From contig CM043942.1 in NCBI GenBank assembly GCA_014529385.2, positions 2,892,501 to 2,956,500 of the forward strand: DNA of 64,000 nt. Direction: 5' to 3'. Source of the DNA: Adiantum capillus-veneris. Its lineage: Eukaryota; Streptophyta; Polypodiopsida; Polypodiales; Pteridaceae. Below the pieces are notes generated by a model, which was not told where the DNA came from, ran no database searches, and saw nothing but the letters and a program-made list of their open reading frames with translations. Shown one piece after another: positions 11,358 through 22,353 of the stretch. Position numbers and translations under genes: made by a program. Each line of letters starts with the position of its first letter. The first letter of the stretch is position 1.

Positions 11358-11726
11358 GACAGTGGTGCTACAAAGCACATTACCTCTCATCGTCAATTGT
11401 TTACCCCTCTCAAGGATGTCCCTCATGGGAATTCAGTCACTTGTGCCAACAATTCCTCTTCTCCGGTCAAGGGAGTTGGAAAGTTTGTGCTTACTATAGC
11501 AAATGAGAGTTCTTTCACACTTGTTGATGCATTGTATGTACCTGGGATCAAGAAGAATCTTTTGTTTGTATTTACACTTGCTAGAGTTGGTCTTGTAGTC
11601 AAATTTGTGGATGACGGATGTACAATACATGATCTCAATTTGGTGATGAAATTGTTGCATCTATCATTTTATGATGTGGGTTTTATAAGCTCACTTTGTA
11701 CAACAAGTGTGGCTAGAATTGTGTAA
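11283..11726 (+). pseudogene. pol: Copia-1 protease and pre-integrase region
   Basis: WYFDSGATKHITSH is a textbook copia aspartic protease start, with the catalytic Asp-Ser-Gly intact (Asp codon 11358-11360). It is followed by the FTLVDALYVPGIKKNLL stretch that leads into the pre-integrase zinc domain. The frame differs from that of the zinc knuckle upstream, so there is a frameshift near 11350. After 11726 the integrase start (HSDVCGP, about 11940-11960) is recognisable in another frame and then homology ends. Confidence 0.7.
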
Positions 11727-12093
11727 ATGCAGTTGTGGATTCTAAGGCTATTTTAGATGCAAAACTTTTGCATGCACATTTTGGGCATCTGAATTTTTCT
11801 AGTCTGTTGGTTTGCATAAATTTGATTGTTGCTTCTTTGCCACCTCTTGAAGCACCTGTCAAACATGTTGGTGGGTAAGATGCAGCTTTGAAGTTTCCAA
11901 AGGATGGTTCAATTATTACCACATGCAGGTTGCAGCTTGTGCATAGTGATGTTTGTGGGCCCATGCAAAATCCATCCTGATGGTTATTCATGGCATTGTC
12001 ATTTTCTTAGCAATGTTGTACGTTATTGGGCTCCCCATTTACCAATCATTTGGAAGACTATCTGTAAACCATGGGGAATCGCAGCCACCTCAC

Positions 12094-12672
12094 TACTGTC
12101 AGTATCCAAGGGGATAGGCAGATTTTAAAAGTTATGCTACTGTCAGTATCCATTAGGGAAAATTTGGACTCACAAACGGGCCTTATAAGGAGTTTGACTT
12201 CCTCTCTCATATCCAAAACGGGCGTGCGGTAAATTTTTTGCAAATCAACTCTAAATTTGGCGAAGATTTGACAATTAGAATCTACACTTCAAGCTATTTC
12301 TATTGATATATAGCACGCCATGAGATTCCTCATATTTTGAAAGATTCTATTTTTATTCTCTTGTGATGTGGCAACTCTGTCTAGAATCTAGAGAATCTAA
12401 AATAGAATCTTTCAAAATATGATGAATCTCGTGGCGTGCTACATATCAATAGAAAGAGCTTGAAGAGTAGATTCTAACTACCGAATCTCCGCCCAGTTTA
12501 GAGTTGATTTGCAAAAAAATTACTGCATGCCCGTTTTGAACATGAGAGAGGAAGTCAAACTCCTTATAAGGCCCCTTTGTGAGCCCAAATTTTCCCTAAT
12601 GCAAGGGGATAGGTAGATTACAATAGTTATATTACTGTCAGTATCCATGGGGATAGGCAGATTAGACATATT
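12094..12672 (+). repeat. 44-bp minisatellite, about three units, split by a MITE
   Basis: Units begin TACTGTCAGTATCC and continue with GGGGATAGGCAGATT. They start at 12094, 12138 and 12633. The second unit is interrupted after GTATC by the foldback element at 12153-12600 and resumes with AAGGGGATAGG. Removing the element restores the 44-bp period. Confidence 0.75.
12153..12600. mobile_element. Foldback MITE with about 200-bp inverted arms
   Basis: The left arm (12153-12354) and right arm (12399-12600) are near-complementary, with a loop of about 45 bp. The outer ends are TTAGGGAAAATTTGG and its complement CCAAATTTTCCCTAA. It has no coding capacity. Because it interrupts a minisatellite unit, the insertion point can be read: only a 2-3-bp duplication (CA) is possible. 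The superfamily is not settled by this. Confidence 0.75.
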
Positions 12673-13210
12673 ACAAAGCGTAATCTTGTGCTAAGGGATA
12701 TGCAAAGTCCGTACGTTAGCACCAAGAAATCCAATTAGTATGCATTTAGTGCTCTAGTTGGAATTTGCCTATTGTACGATAAAGCAAGTTTGCAACTAGG
12801 TTTAGTCTCTTCAAGTATAATTTAGGTTCTCAACTTTGACCACTAATGGTGGGGTCGTTTACTGATACGAGAAGATAACAAGTCAACGACTTAAACTTGG
12901 CTGATGAGTTACGTCAGCAAGTTACTTTCATGGAAAATGAAATGGGTACTCTTTTGAGTACATCTTAGTTGTGATAACTCCTTTAGCATACTCAAGTGAG
13001 TTCTAAACGGAGTTTATACGCTCTGTTGTATATGAGATGGTTACACCAAGATGGTTGCAAAGGGACAACAATGTGGAGAATCAGGATGTATTCATGATTT
13101 CACTGAACCTCCTATAGAACAGATGGATCCATGAAGGATGCCATTGTGGCACATGTTAGTGTATCACCACTCTTGTTTTCGAGGATGAAAATGCTTCTCC
13201 AAGGGGGGAG
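12673..13210 (+). pseudogene. 3' end of another Ty3 element (decayed)
   Basis: Most of this stretch is non-coding, but its last 30 bases (FEDENASP-like, then CCAAGGGGGGAG at 13199-13210) are the usual 3' terminus of a chromovirus-type Ty3 pol followed by a PPT. I see no other domain. Confidence 0.4.
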
Positions 13211-13354
13211 TAATATCATGCCAAGGGAATAGCCCGGTGGTCAAGGACCAGGCCCAAGGGGCCGGCTGCAAGTGTGGATAGGGAATGAGGCCCAGGGGGC
13301 TATATAAAGGGAGGTTGGGAGGATCATTCTAGGTAGTCCCACCAGGGGTTTTAC
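13211..13354 (+). repeat. Truncated LTR following a PPT
   Basis: Directly after the G-run the sequence TAATATCATGCC (a degraded TG start) leads to a TATA box, TATATAAAGG at 13301-13310. The sequence then switches at about 13355 to the family C 3' end. It is a broken LTR of a family not otherwise seen here. Confidence 0.45.
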
Positions 13355-14627
13355 ACAAAAGGTATGATCTACCCAAGTAAGTGGGGAGTACTTATTCATA
13401 TCAATCATTCGCTTACTTTTGCCTTTACTTTCCTCCTAACTTCTTAACTTCCAAATCTTAGGGAATGTATCTATATGTAGCCTTATACACAATCCAAAAC
13501 AAAAAGAAAAAATTAAAAGAGCAAGATCCATCAAGCAATGCCAAGTGAAGCAGACATGATTTGGTCCCCCCATAACCCAAAATGCACAATGACACATCAT
13601 GCACAATGAAACAACTCTTATGTTATCTGCAATCTAACCAAAATCTATCTATGTGTCAAGATATGGCTAGTTGACCAGAGTCATCCACTTCTACTTTTGA
13701 TGAGAGGTATCCTCTTTACCTTTCTCAAGTGTTTCACATGATCTAACATGCACTTACCTTCGAATGTGATCTGGTAGGTAATCTAGCATGTGAGAAAAAT
13801 TTTGAGGAGTTGGAATGGTTGGTGTGTCTATTGACCACAAGTAATCCCTACGTGGTAGAGGATATTGTCCCATTGGCACAGAAAATGGCTACCCATGGAT
13901 AGTACCATTCTTGACTAAAATGGCTACCCATGGCTACCCATGGATAGTACCATTCTTGACTAACATGTATGCACAAGTAGATGAAGAAGGTCCAGTAGAT
14001 GACACTAAGGAAGCCTATGGTCTGACATAGAAGGATTATATTTATCCTGACGATGAGGATAGAACCCTAGCTCTAGGACTGCCAACCAATCTATACAACA
14101 TACTCTTCCCTTGATCCTATAGTGTGGTGCAATAGATAGGTTAAGGTTCTATGTTTAGTTTCAATTCGGTTTGATAAAGGGTTGATGCTTTTTCCCATTG
14201 ATGTGCCTCCTGGAAGTATATTGTATTCTTTGCTAATGTGTACAAGAGTATGTTGTAGTATCTTGACTCTTTAGCATTAGGAGATCCTTGCCATATCCCA
14301 TACCAAACTGCACCAAGGAATTGTTTCCAACACAACATGTGTTTCTTGTCCATTCTTGTTTGCTTTGCTACATTTTAGCATTCATGCTTGCCTGTTTCAA
14401 GAGTAATCAACTACAAAGTAGAGCATTAGAGATCTTCCTTTAATATTGTAGAACATACCTTCCTAATTCTTGATGGTTACTTTAGGATACTAATCCGACA
14501 TTATGAAGTGTTACATGTTGTGTGTCGATGCTTTCTAGTGGGATTAATCTCTCTTACCCTTTAACTTAAGTAATATAATGGAAGTTTGGCTATATTGTGA
14601 TGAGCCTAGGGAGGGTACCATTGTCAA
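13355..14627 (+). repeat. Family C 3' terminus and LTR, copy 1
   Basis: GGTATGATCTACCCAAG followed by a G-run (13382-13388) matches the PPT regions at 42253-42279 and 63529-63555. The presumed LTR runs 13389-14627, ending ATTGTCA. Homology to 42280-43588 covers its whole length and stops at the same base in both copies, which argues that this is the real LTR end. It holds a TATA-like region near 13466 and the decayed form of a small conserved ORF (about 13975-14116). Confidence 0.6.
13975..14116 (+). pseudogene. Decayed copy of the small acidic LTR ORF
   Basis: The reading frame ends in LALGL..NLYNILFP and a TGA, matching the intact-looking ORF at 42725-42976. It contains at least one internal stop (about 14025). 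See the 42725 entry. Confidence 0.5.
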
Positions 14628-14635
14628 GCATTAGG

Positions 14636-15959
14636 ACTAGAATGGTAACCTAACAGGACATAAAAGTGTCCTTTCAGGGTTTTGGGAAAAAATTCCAAAA
14701 CCATAGTAGATCCACTCATTTTGAAAAATCCTTTCATGAGCTTATAGTTCAATAAATACTACATATGGAAAAAATGAGAAACTTGTAATTTTTCTCATCC
14801 CTTGGTCACTACAAGCCTCCAAAGTTGATGGACCATTGCATTTTGCCCAAAACAACAATTTCTTATGGTTGATTGCATATAAATAAGAGTGGAGATTTTT
14901 GTAGGACATGAGATAAAATGCCCCGTTAACTTCAATGGGTTGGTGACCAAAACATATGGTTGCTTTTACCTCACTAATGTTTTTTTTGGCAAAAAAAATA
15001 GGTACAAAAAAGTTGCATTTTTGCCATTCTGCGAACCTATCATCAAAGTTTCTATAGTCACACTCAATACAGATACTATATACATGTTTTCTTAGCTCCC
15101 TTTGGCCTCTGGATTCAAAAGGAGCCATGGATCATGTCAAAAGGATAATAGATCTCTTACAATTGGCAATGATAAAGTGCTAAATACAGTAAACATGAAA
15201 AAACTGGGTTTAGCATTATGAGCTCTAGAAACCCATAGAAACTACTCAATATCTAGCCAAGTTTGTAGTCTATGATTAGATATGGTTACTACCTACAAAA
15301 TACACACAATTGGCCTAAGAAACTGGCAATATTGAGAAAGTTATACTTGCTACTCTAAAATGTATCGTATTCTTCAGCAATCAAAAAACTCAACCATCAT
15401 CATATACTATGCTATATAGCATATTAGGTCCCCCAAAACTCAAGGAAGGTTAGATTTATGTTATACATTACACTTACACAATCAAAATGAATTTGGATAT
15501 CAAGAAAGCCACCAAAAAAATCATAAAAGTGCTAATTTTGGCCAAAAACAGGATTATGCAATTCTTGTAACTTGGTCATAACTTTCAATTTTAACACTTA
15601 GCTCTCCCTACAAGCATCAAAACATGTTGAGAACTATGAAGGCCTAACCTCTAGCCATCTAAACCTCACAAGCATGAAGTTTAGAGTGGTATAGTTGCCA
15701 AAAATTGAAAAAAAGCCAAAAACAGGACCCGTTTTTTCACACAGTTTAGGTTCAAAAATGTTGTGCAAGAGTAAGGTTAATGGTGAGATCGATACTCAAA
15801 AAAAAATGCTAAGTTTTTTTCAGCTCATAAAGCAAATTTGTGGATATATAGCACCTAAAAATTCATTTCCATACTCTTCAAATAATTCAAGCAAAATGGT
15901 CACTTAACATGACACAAAAGTGTCCAAAGACATAAAAGTGTCCTGTTACCATTCTAGTG
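14636..15959. mobile_element. Non-autonomous TIR DNA transposon (1.32 kb)
   Basis: Perfect 14-bp inverted termini ACTAGAATGGTAAC (14636-14649 and complement at 15945-15958) enclose AT-rich sequence with no recognisable transposase. TTAGG flanks it on both sides (14631-14635, 15960-15964), a candidate 5-bp target duplication. Just inside each end lie imperfect palindromes of the form GGACAtaaaagTGTCC (14656-14671, plus two near 15911-15942). A minus-strand frame of 128 codons (15128-14742) has no recognised domain and is probably chance. Confidence 0.65.
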
Positions 15960-15964
15960 TTAGG

Positions 15965-17140
15965 GGAAGTTTGAGGTCTTGAATTTTCCCTGTAAGAAAT
16001 GGTAGAGAGAGAAAATATAAAACTCAAAATTGGAGGGAAAGCTTTATATTTTTATTGGGTAGACAAGATGTCACTATTTGGGGCCACACATGTAGTGTTA
16101 TTTTCAAATCTCTCGCGATTGTGTCCCTTTCCCAAAAATTCTCCCTCCCATTGCACCATTGTTCTCTTTTGGTCCAAATTTCAAATTTCTCTCTGCTCAT
16201 CCTGTCCATTCTCTACACCTTCTCTACATCTTTTTCTGCACCATATCTAGCTCATCATCTTTTCCATATCATCTCCATGAATCCTACTAAGAGAGGTATC
16301 TATCATATCCATGTTGAGTTGGAAGAGGAACATTCCCCTCTCCAAAAAAGGAATAGGCTTTGTGAAATTCATCCTTCTGGCATAGAAACATTGAGATTAG
16401 AAAAAAAGAAGCACATTCACCTACGGATAGATGGTAGATTGTATCCATAGACACCATCACCAAAGGTACCCCACCATTTTTCAATTGTTTTTCATTGATG
16501 GTAATTGTAGGAGATGGTATCAAAGGGATATTAGGCTATACACAAAACCTTACATTAGAGACGGACATTCTTGAGGTTGAAAACCAATTGCTTCTATGGT
16601 TGAAGGATTCTCTTGATCATTAGCTTGAAGAAAGCAAGGACAAGGCAAAGAACTTCTAATCATTGTTGAATACAGTCAGAAGAAAGATAACATAGCTTGG
16701 GCTTAGACAAAGACAAAGGAAGTTGAAGAATATTGAGAGTCTCAAATAGGGAGGTGGAGGCTGTAATAGAAGAATCAAAGAAGTGAGGTAAATATGATTT
16801 TTTTAATCAAAGTGTTATCTTTGTCTTACAAGTTTTCATCTTTGGGTGCTATATTCTTTCTTTGTGTTTACCTCAAGTCTGTAGTTCAACCAGACTATTC
16901 ACAAGGAAACATGAGAGGTGCATCACAATCATTTTGTAAAGTGATTTGACCTATTTTCGTTGGCAACCTATTGGAAGAAAGAAGATTTAGGGTTGCTAGG
17001 CAAAAATGCAAATAGATTTTTACAAGTTCTACTTTGGACAAAGATGAAGTTCAAGGCACTAAGGACAAAGTTGGAAATTTAGTAGCACACATTACCAAAA
17101 TCTATTCAAGCTCATTAATAAAAACCCGAAGCGGTTAAGA
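15965..17140 (+). pseudogene. Unknown coding remnant, 5' part
   Basis: A pyrimidine-rich leader (about 16090-16270) is followed by an ATG (16277) that opens a short frame beginning MNPTKRGIYHIHVE and ending at 16450. Further fragments in other frames continue to 17100, with many stops. I cannot assign a family. It probably forms one unit with 17141-17301, 22354-22906 and perhaps 36352-37136, now split by copia-2 and A-prime. Confidence 0.3.
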
Positions 17141-17301
17141 GTGAAGAGGTCCTTACTACAAAAGCCATCAGTTGTTCAACAAGCAAGGCACATAATTAAT
17201 TCCAAGGTCATGGAGATGGTTGGAGCACCTTTCCACATCAATGACATATATCTTGGTAAGAAGAAAGACCTCAATTTTAACTCTTTCACCAATCCGTTCC
17301 T
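17141..17301 (+). pseudogene. Unknown ORF, part before the copia-2 insertion
   Basis: An open frame of about 54 codons stops being host sequence at 17301, the left target duplication of copia-2. When copia-2 and one TTCCT copy are taken out, the frame continues without a shift into 22354-22906. No start is visible, and the frame is open only from about 17135. Confidence 0.55.
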
Positions 17302-17528
17302 TGTTGAACTTATGGTTGCAGAGAAATGCACACAGCTTGGAGAAGACAAAGGAAGCTCAAGGCACACAATAGAGAGTGTGTTACTTGGTGTGCAATGGAA
17401 AGATAGATATCCCTAGAGTGATGGGCGTATATACAATGCATGGGTGAAAAAACCTCCTAAAGAGGGAATAAATGCCCCGACGGTCCTAGTGTGTTCACAC
17501 ACATCACTACCACCTATATATGGTAACA
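17302..17528 (-). repeat. 3' LTR of copia-2 (227 bp)
   Basis: On the plus strand it starts TGTTGAACTTATGG and ends ATGGTAACA. It matches the right LTR along its length with scattered substitutions and a few different bases at the inner end. Confidence 0.88.
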
Positions 17529-17540
17529 AAACCCCCCTGG
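17529..17540 (-). promoter_or_regulatory. Polypurine tract of copia-2
   Basis: Read on the minus strand, CCAGGGGGGTTT abuts the 3' LTR start. Confidence 0.6.
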
Positions 17541-17603
17541 AGTGATGAAGTGAACGAGAGATGGCACATGAGTAAAGGAAAGTGTCATGTCCTAAGGACA
17601 TGA

Positions 17604-18318
17604 TCAGTCCACAAAGGGGAGTAAGCCTAAAGCTTTGCAGAAAGCTTCGAGCTTCTCACAAGACAATGCCTTTGTGAAAAGATCTGCAAGGTTGTCTTGT
17701 GTTGGCACATAAGCCAAGCTAATCTCTCCTACTGAGAGCCTCTCCTTGACATAGTGGTAATGCACCTCAATGTGCATTGTGCGAGCATGAAAAACTGGGT
17801 TCCTTGCAACTACCAATGCGCTATGACTGTCAGTGTAGATAGTGTTGGCAGTGTCCTGTCCAACACCCAAATCAGCCATAAGGCGTCTGAGCCATACACG
17901 CTCAACCGTAGTTGTGAAGACTGCCCTGTACTCAGCCTCACCTCTCAAAGTGGCCACAGTAGGTTGCTTCTTGCTCAACCATGATATACATGAACTACCA
18001 AGCATGAAATCCCCCCTTCGGATAAAACAAGCCAAGATGTAAAGTGCCACTAAGGTAGCGGAAAATCCTCTTGACAGCGTGCCAATGCTTAGACCATGGG
18101 CTATGCATAAATCTGCTGACCTATGAGACTGCAAACTCAATATCTGGCCTCGTGTTGCATACATAAATGAGGCAGCCCACAATAGTTTGTTAAAGAGTGA
18201 CATCAACAGGATCGCCAGCATCATGTAGACTCAACTTCAAATCTGTTTCCATGGGAGTTGCAATAGGTTTGCAATCCTCAAGTTCAAACTTACATAGCAA
18301 TGTCTCTATGTAACTTTT
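17604..18318 (-). pseudogene. pol: Copia-2 RNase H region
   Basis: The frame ending at 17604 carries GEAEYRAV (the usual TEAEY active-site stretch, with Thr replaced by Gly), YTDSHSALVVARNP (catalytic Asp) and the HIEVHYHYVKERL and LADLFTKAL C-terminal motifs of copia RNase H. The upstream part, with RPDIEFAVS and SRFMHSPWSKHW, is recognisable to about 18230-18110 but interrupted by stops. This domain degrades the RNA strand during reverse transcription. Confidence 0.8.
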
Positions 18319-19299
18319 CTAACACAAGGCAATACCACCGTCACACTGCTTAAACTGTATGCCCAAATAATGATGCAACAACCTCAAATCTTTCATCTTG
18401 AAAGTAGCATTTAAATCAGCCTTAAACTCAGCAATATGTCTCTCATATGGTCGAGTGATCATCAAATCATCTATATAAAGAACCACAATGAGAAGTACAT
18501 CACCCTCACGCTTTACATACAATGTGCTTTCTCTTGGATTGTTACGAAAGCCTTGTTTGACCAAATGAGTGTCAGCTTTCTCATACCAAGCACGAGGAGA
18601 TTGATTCAACCCATACAAAGCCTTGTTACATTTTCACACTTTGTCCTCTTGTCCTTTCTTGACAAAACCGCGAGGCTGCGTTACATAAACTTCCTCAAAT
18701 ATGTCACCATTCAAGAAAGCAGTAACAATGTCTGATTGATGTACATCCCAATGAAAATGAGCTGCCAATGCACATAGAAAATGCACAGTAGTCATACGAC
18801 AAGTGGGAGCAAAGGTCTCTTCATAATGTATGCCTTTTTGCTGTGCATAACCCTTTGCAACAAGTGGAACCTTATGGCGATCAATCTCACCATCCGGCTT
18901 GCGTTTCAACTTGTAAACCCACTTCGTACCAATGGCCTTTTTGCAAGGAGGAAAATCACATAAAGTCCATGTGTCATTTTCTATAAGTGCATCATATTCT
19001 GATTGCATGGCAGCCATCCAATTTTTTGAATTATGTGCTTCATCAAAAGACAGAGGCTCCTCAACATCATGTAAGCTAGACACACCCAAAGAATAACAAT
19101 CTGATGCATAAGATGCATGGCAAGAGCCTGAACGAGTACGACTAGACAAAGGTGCATCCAATTTACTGTCACACAAAGTGTGCACCAGCCATTTTGGCGT
19201 ACCTCTAGCTTGCTTATTTTCAGCCCTTTCCTCATCAAGCACATCATGTACATCTGCATCAGTAATAGGCTGATCTATAACATTTTCTGAAACCCCCAT
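18319..19299 (-). pseudogene. pol: Copia-2 reverse transcriptase
   Basis: The frame 19299-18634 includes the WVYKLKRKPDGEIDRHK and FAPTCRMTTV motifs that open copia RT and DIVTAFLNGDIFEEVYV. A TGA at 18634-18636 replaces the Cys of the KVCK motif. The frame 18618-18319 continues with KALYGLNQSPRAWY and the active site YIDD (plus-strand 18467-18478). The catalytic Asp pair is intact but the polymerase cannot be made in one piece. Confidence 0.85.
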
Positions 19300-19377
19300 A
19301 GGCTATACATTAGCCTCATTGGAATTTACATTCTTATTTCCACCACTAAAAAGAGGCAATAAAGTGTCATAAATGTC

Positions 19378-20605
19378 CTATGAGCTTACATTATTGTCTG
19401 TACATGACAATAAGGACTGAACAGAATCTTCCACAAACACTACATCCCATGAAACCAAAATATGCTTTTTTTGTGGATGATACAACCTATAACCTTTGCT
19501 GTCAGCACTATAACCAACAAAAATACATTTGACAACCTTATCATCCAGTTTTTTGCGTTGTGTTTGTGGCACCAAAGCATATGCCAAACAGCCAAAAACA
19601 CGCATGTGCTCAATAGAAGGCTTTCTATCATGCCATGCTTCATATGGAGTAATAGACTACAAAGCTTTCGTAGGACACCTGTCAAGTACATAAGTGGCAC
19701 ACATGATGGCCTCAAGCCAAAAAGAATGTGGCAAAGCTTGACTTTTGACCATACATCGTGCCATTTCCGTAAGTGACCTCTTTTTCTCTCAGCAACACCA
19801 TTTTGTTGAGGTGTATAAGGCACTGTACATTGGTGTTTTATCCCACGACTAGCAAGAAATGCATTGAATTCATGAGACATATATTCCCCCCCTCATCGGA
19901 ACGGAGGGTGCCCACATTTCAAGACATTTTCAGCCATAGCCAGAAATTGTTTGAAGCACATAAAAACTTCGAACTTCGCTTTAAGCGGAAATACCCATGC
20001 ATGCTTGGAGTAATCATCATGAAAGTCATGAAGTAAAGGTAATCGCCCAAGGACGGAGTTTGCATGGGCCCACAAACATCACTATGCACAAGCTGCAACC
20101 TCCGTGTGGCTCGAACTGAACCATCCTTTGGAAACTTAGAACGTTGCATCTTACCCAAAATACAGCCTTCACAAACATGTTTGACAGGTGCTTCAAGAGG
20201 TGGCAAAGAAGCAACCATATCAGATTTCTACAAACGCAGCAAACTAGCAAAATTCAGATGACCAAAACGTGTATGCGAAAGTCTTGCATCTGAAATAGTC
20301 CTTGTATCTGCAACTGCATTTGCAAAATTTTGTCCACACTTTTCATACAAAGTGAGCTTATACATCCCACGGCACAAAAGCCCAGATGCAACGATTTCAT
20401 CACCAAAATTGAGATCATGAATTGTACATCTGTCATCCACAAATTTGACTACAAGTCCAAGTCTAGCAAGTGCAGATACAGACAGAAGATTCTTCTTGAT
20501 CCCAGGTACATAAACTGCATCAACAAGTGTGAAAGAACTGCCATTAGCAGTAGTAAGCACAATCTTTCCAACTCCCTCAACCGGATAAGAGGCATTGTTG
20601 CACAA
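19378..20605 (-). pseudogene. pol: Copia-2 integrase and pre-integrase
   Basis: 20605-20228 encodes the VYVPGIKKNLLS stretch and the SHTRFGHLNFASL part of the zinc-binding domain. 20218-19919 gives CEGCILGKMQRSKFP and HSDVCGP, the first catalytic Asp. A frameshift near 20030 moves DDYSKHAWVF to another frame. 19880-19440 carries [12 protein letters not shown] with the catalytic Glu, and 19605-19378 carries [11 protein letters not shown] and [17 protein letters not shown]. At least three frameshifts separate the parts. Integrase inserts the cDNA into the genome. Confidence 0.82.
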
Positions 20606-21129
20606 GTGACTGAATTCCCATGAGGGACAGACTCGAGAGAGGTGAATAATTCACGATGTGAGTTAATGTGCTTTGTAGCACCACTGTTGAAATACCACAC
20701 ATGTGAATTTGCAGCAACTGACATGCATGCATCATGGACAACAGGATTGTAAGTGCACTCTGCACTAAAAGCCCATTCTGCATCAACATCAGCATTACAA
20801 TCTCCTTTTACATAAGACTCAATGATGGCTGCATTTGTAGTGGAACCAGCATTTACAGTGGAACCATTGTCTTTCTTCTTAGCCTCTTTTGCCTTCAACT
20901 TAAGACACTGCTTGATCAAGCGATCATTAGCTTTACAATAACCCTTATCACTAGAATTGCCAGACAAAGTGCTGCCAGCAGAAGCATTGGGAACAGAAGT
21001 TTTGCCACTCGCAGCATAACCATAAGAAGTGGTTGCATTGCTGTTACCACCCTTTCTTTGAGAAGCGATAAAAGCCAGTTCAACTGCACGCTGTCTAGTC
21101 CTAGTTTTTTTGGAAAGTGACTCTTGCAA
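20606..21129 (-). pseudogene. pol: Copia-2 nucleocapsid end and protease
   Basis: The zinc knuckle survives as YCKANDRLIKQC, having lost its first Cys through a short deletion. The protease start reads WYFNSGATKH: the catalytic Asp is replaced by Asn (codon at 20686-20688), which would abolish cleavage. The related copia-1 keeps the Asp. This frame continues to 20449, but past about 20590 it no longer follows the protease; the shifted frame does. Confidence 0.78.
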
Positions 21130-21760
21130 CAGCCATGTGCATAATGCATCAAACTTGACAACTTCTCGATTTCCTTGGGTTATAAGTCTTCAAGTACTAG
21201 CAAAAGTCTGGTAAGGCATCAAGAACAGTCTGCACAAGGGAACTGTCTGAAATGACTTCACCTACAAAAATAAGTTACTCATTGATATCCTTGACACCAG
21301 CAAGAAAAGTGTCCATATCATCCTTCTCATGCATAATCTTCGACTCCAGATCTTTAAGTAGCAAAGCTATTTTAGCCTCATTGCGACTTGCATAAAGACT
21401 AGCCAAAATATCCCAAGCCTATTTTGCAGATTTTGTTGAACGGATGTGAGGAACAATGTTGCGCTTCACAGACAACACAATCAATGCATGAGACTGCGCA
21501 TCCTTTACATCCCAACGAGCTTGTTCTATCGTAGGCAAAACAACTCTAATAGCAGCAATCCTTGCAGCAAGACCTGCAACATCCTCAACATCGCCTACAT
21601 CCTTAGAACCAGGACGTACATCAATGCCCTGCACAATATTCCATATGCTCTTTGACACAAGAACGTGTTGCATCATACAAGCCCACATAGGGTAATTTTC
21701 TCCATCCAACCTGTCCTCAGCAGCAAACATTTTGAAGACATCTGTGTTGTTGTCAACCAT
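21130..21760 (-). pseudogene. gag: Copia-2 Gag
   Basis: The Gag frame starts at the ATG at 21760 (MVDNNTDVFKMFAAED), matching copia-1 Gag (10239). It reaches a TAG at 21419-21421 and continues in the same sense with further stops. It encodes the capsid part. Copia-1 shows the same first 110 residues, which supports the chosen start over upstream in-frame codons. Confidence 0.75.
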
Positions 21761-22105
21761 GGTAAATGCTACACCTGATGTGAAAACTGCTTGAAAATAG
21801 GAGAAACAGAGCGCGAACAACACATGTTGTATAGCACAAACCATAGAAGACTATAAGACACCTGTTATGAAAAAAACAACACTAACAAAAATTTAGCACA
21901 AAATGACAAAATTGACTGTGGAGACCTGCCTGTAGTGGAAACGGAGGCCGAAATAAACCCGAATCAAAAATCTGAGCAGAATAAGCTCTACGAGATTTCC
22001 TGAAATATTTGTCGGCCTACGAACGCTTGTCAAACCTCACTGTAATCGGAGAAAGTGAGCAGGTGTGTGCTGGAGCAACTGGCATCTAAGCCCAAGAGGA
22101 CGTGA

Positions 22106-22120
22106 CCTGCTCTGATACCA
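22106..22120 (-). promoter_or_regulatory. Primer binding site of copia-2
   Basis: On the minus strand TGGTATCAGAGCAGG lies two bases inside the 5' LTR. It is complementary to the initiator tRNA-Met 3' end over its first 12 bases. Confidence 0.85.
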
Positions 22121-22122
22121 AT

Positions 22123-22348
22123 TGAGGAATTAGGGTTGCAGAGAAACGCACACAGCTCGGAGAAGACGAAGGAAGCTCAAGGCACACAATAGAGAGTGTG
22201 TTACTTGGTGTGCAATGGAAAGATAGATAGCCCTAGAGTGATGGGCGTATATACAATGCACGCGGGAAAAAACCTCCTAAAGAGGGAAAAAATGCCCCGG
22301 CGGTCCTAGTGTGTTCACACACATCACTACCACATGTATATGGTAACA
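22123..22348 (-). repeat. 5' LTR of copia-2 (226 bp)
   Basis: On the plus strand it starts TGAGGAATTAGGG and ends ATGGTAACA, followed by the target duplication TTCCT. Confidence 0.88.
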
Positions 22349-22353
22349 TTCCT

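Larger units (their letters stand above)
9660..12020 (+). mobile_element. Copia-1: Ty1/copia element, 5' half only
   Basis: A 5' LTR (9660-9881), a tRNA-Met primer site (9884-9898), a gag remnant, a zinc knuckle, protease and the start of integrase follow in the normal copia order. Homology to the inverted copia-2 continues to roughly 12020 (just after the HSDVCGP integrase motif) and then stops. The rest of integrase, RT, RNase H and the 3' LTR are missing. Insertion was into the family C gag (left flank ACCAT). Confidence 0.8.
17302..22348 (-). mobile_element. Copia-2: complete Ty1/copia element, minus strand (5,047 bp)
   Basis: Both LTRs (17302-17528 and 22123-22348), the primer site, the PPT and the order gag, protease, integrase, RT, RNase H are present. 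The 5-bp target duplication TTCCT is exact (17297-17301 and 22349-22353), so the element is a single, structurally intact insertion. Its reading frames are broken in many places. Its closest relative here is copia-1 (9660 to about 12020). It interrupts the unknown ORF at 17141-22906. Confidence 0.92.

Noticed and set aside
14742-15128. 128-codon minus frame as a transposase of the TIR element
   Set aside because: No catalytic motif or zinc finger is visible and the rest of the element is non-coding. I treat it as chance.
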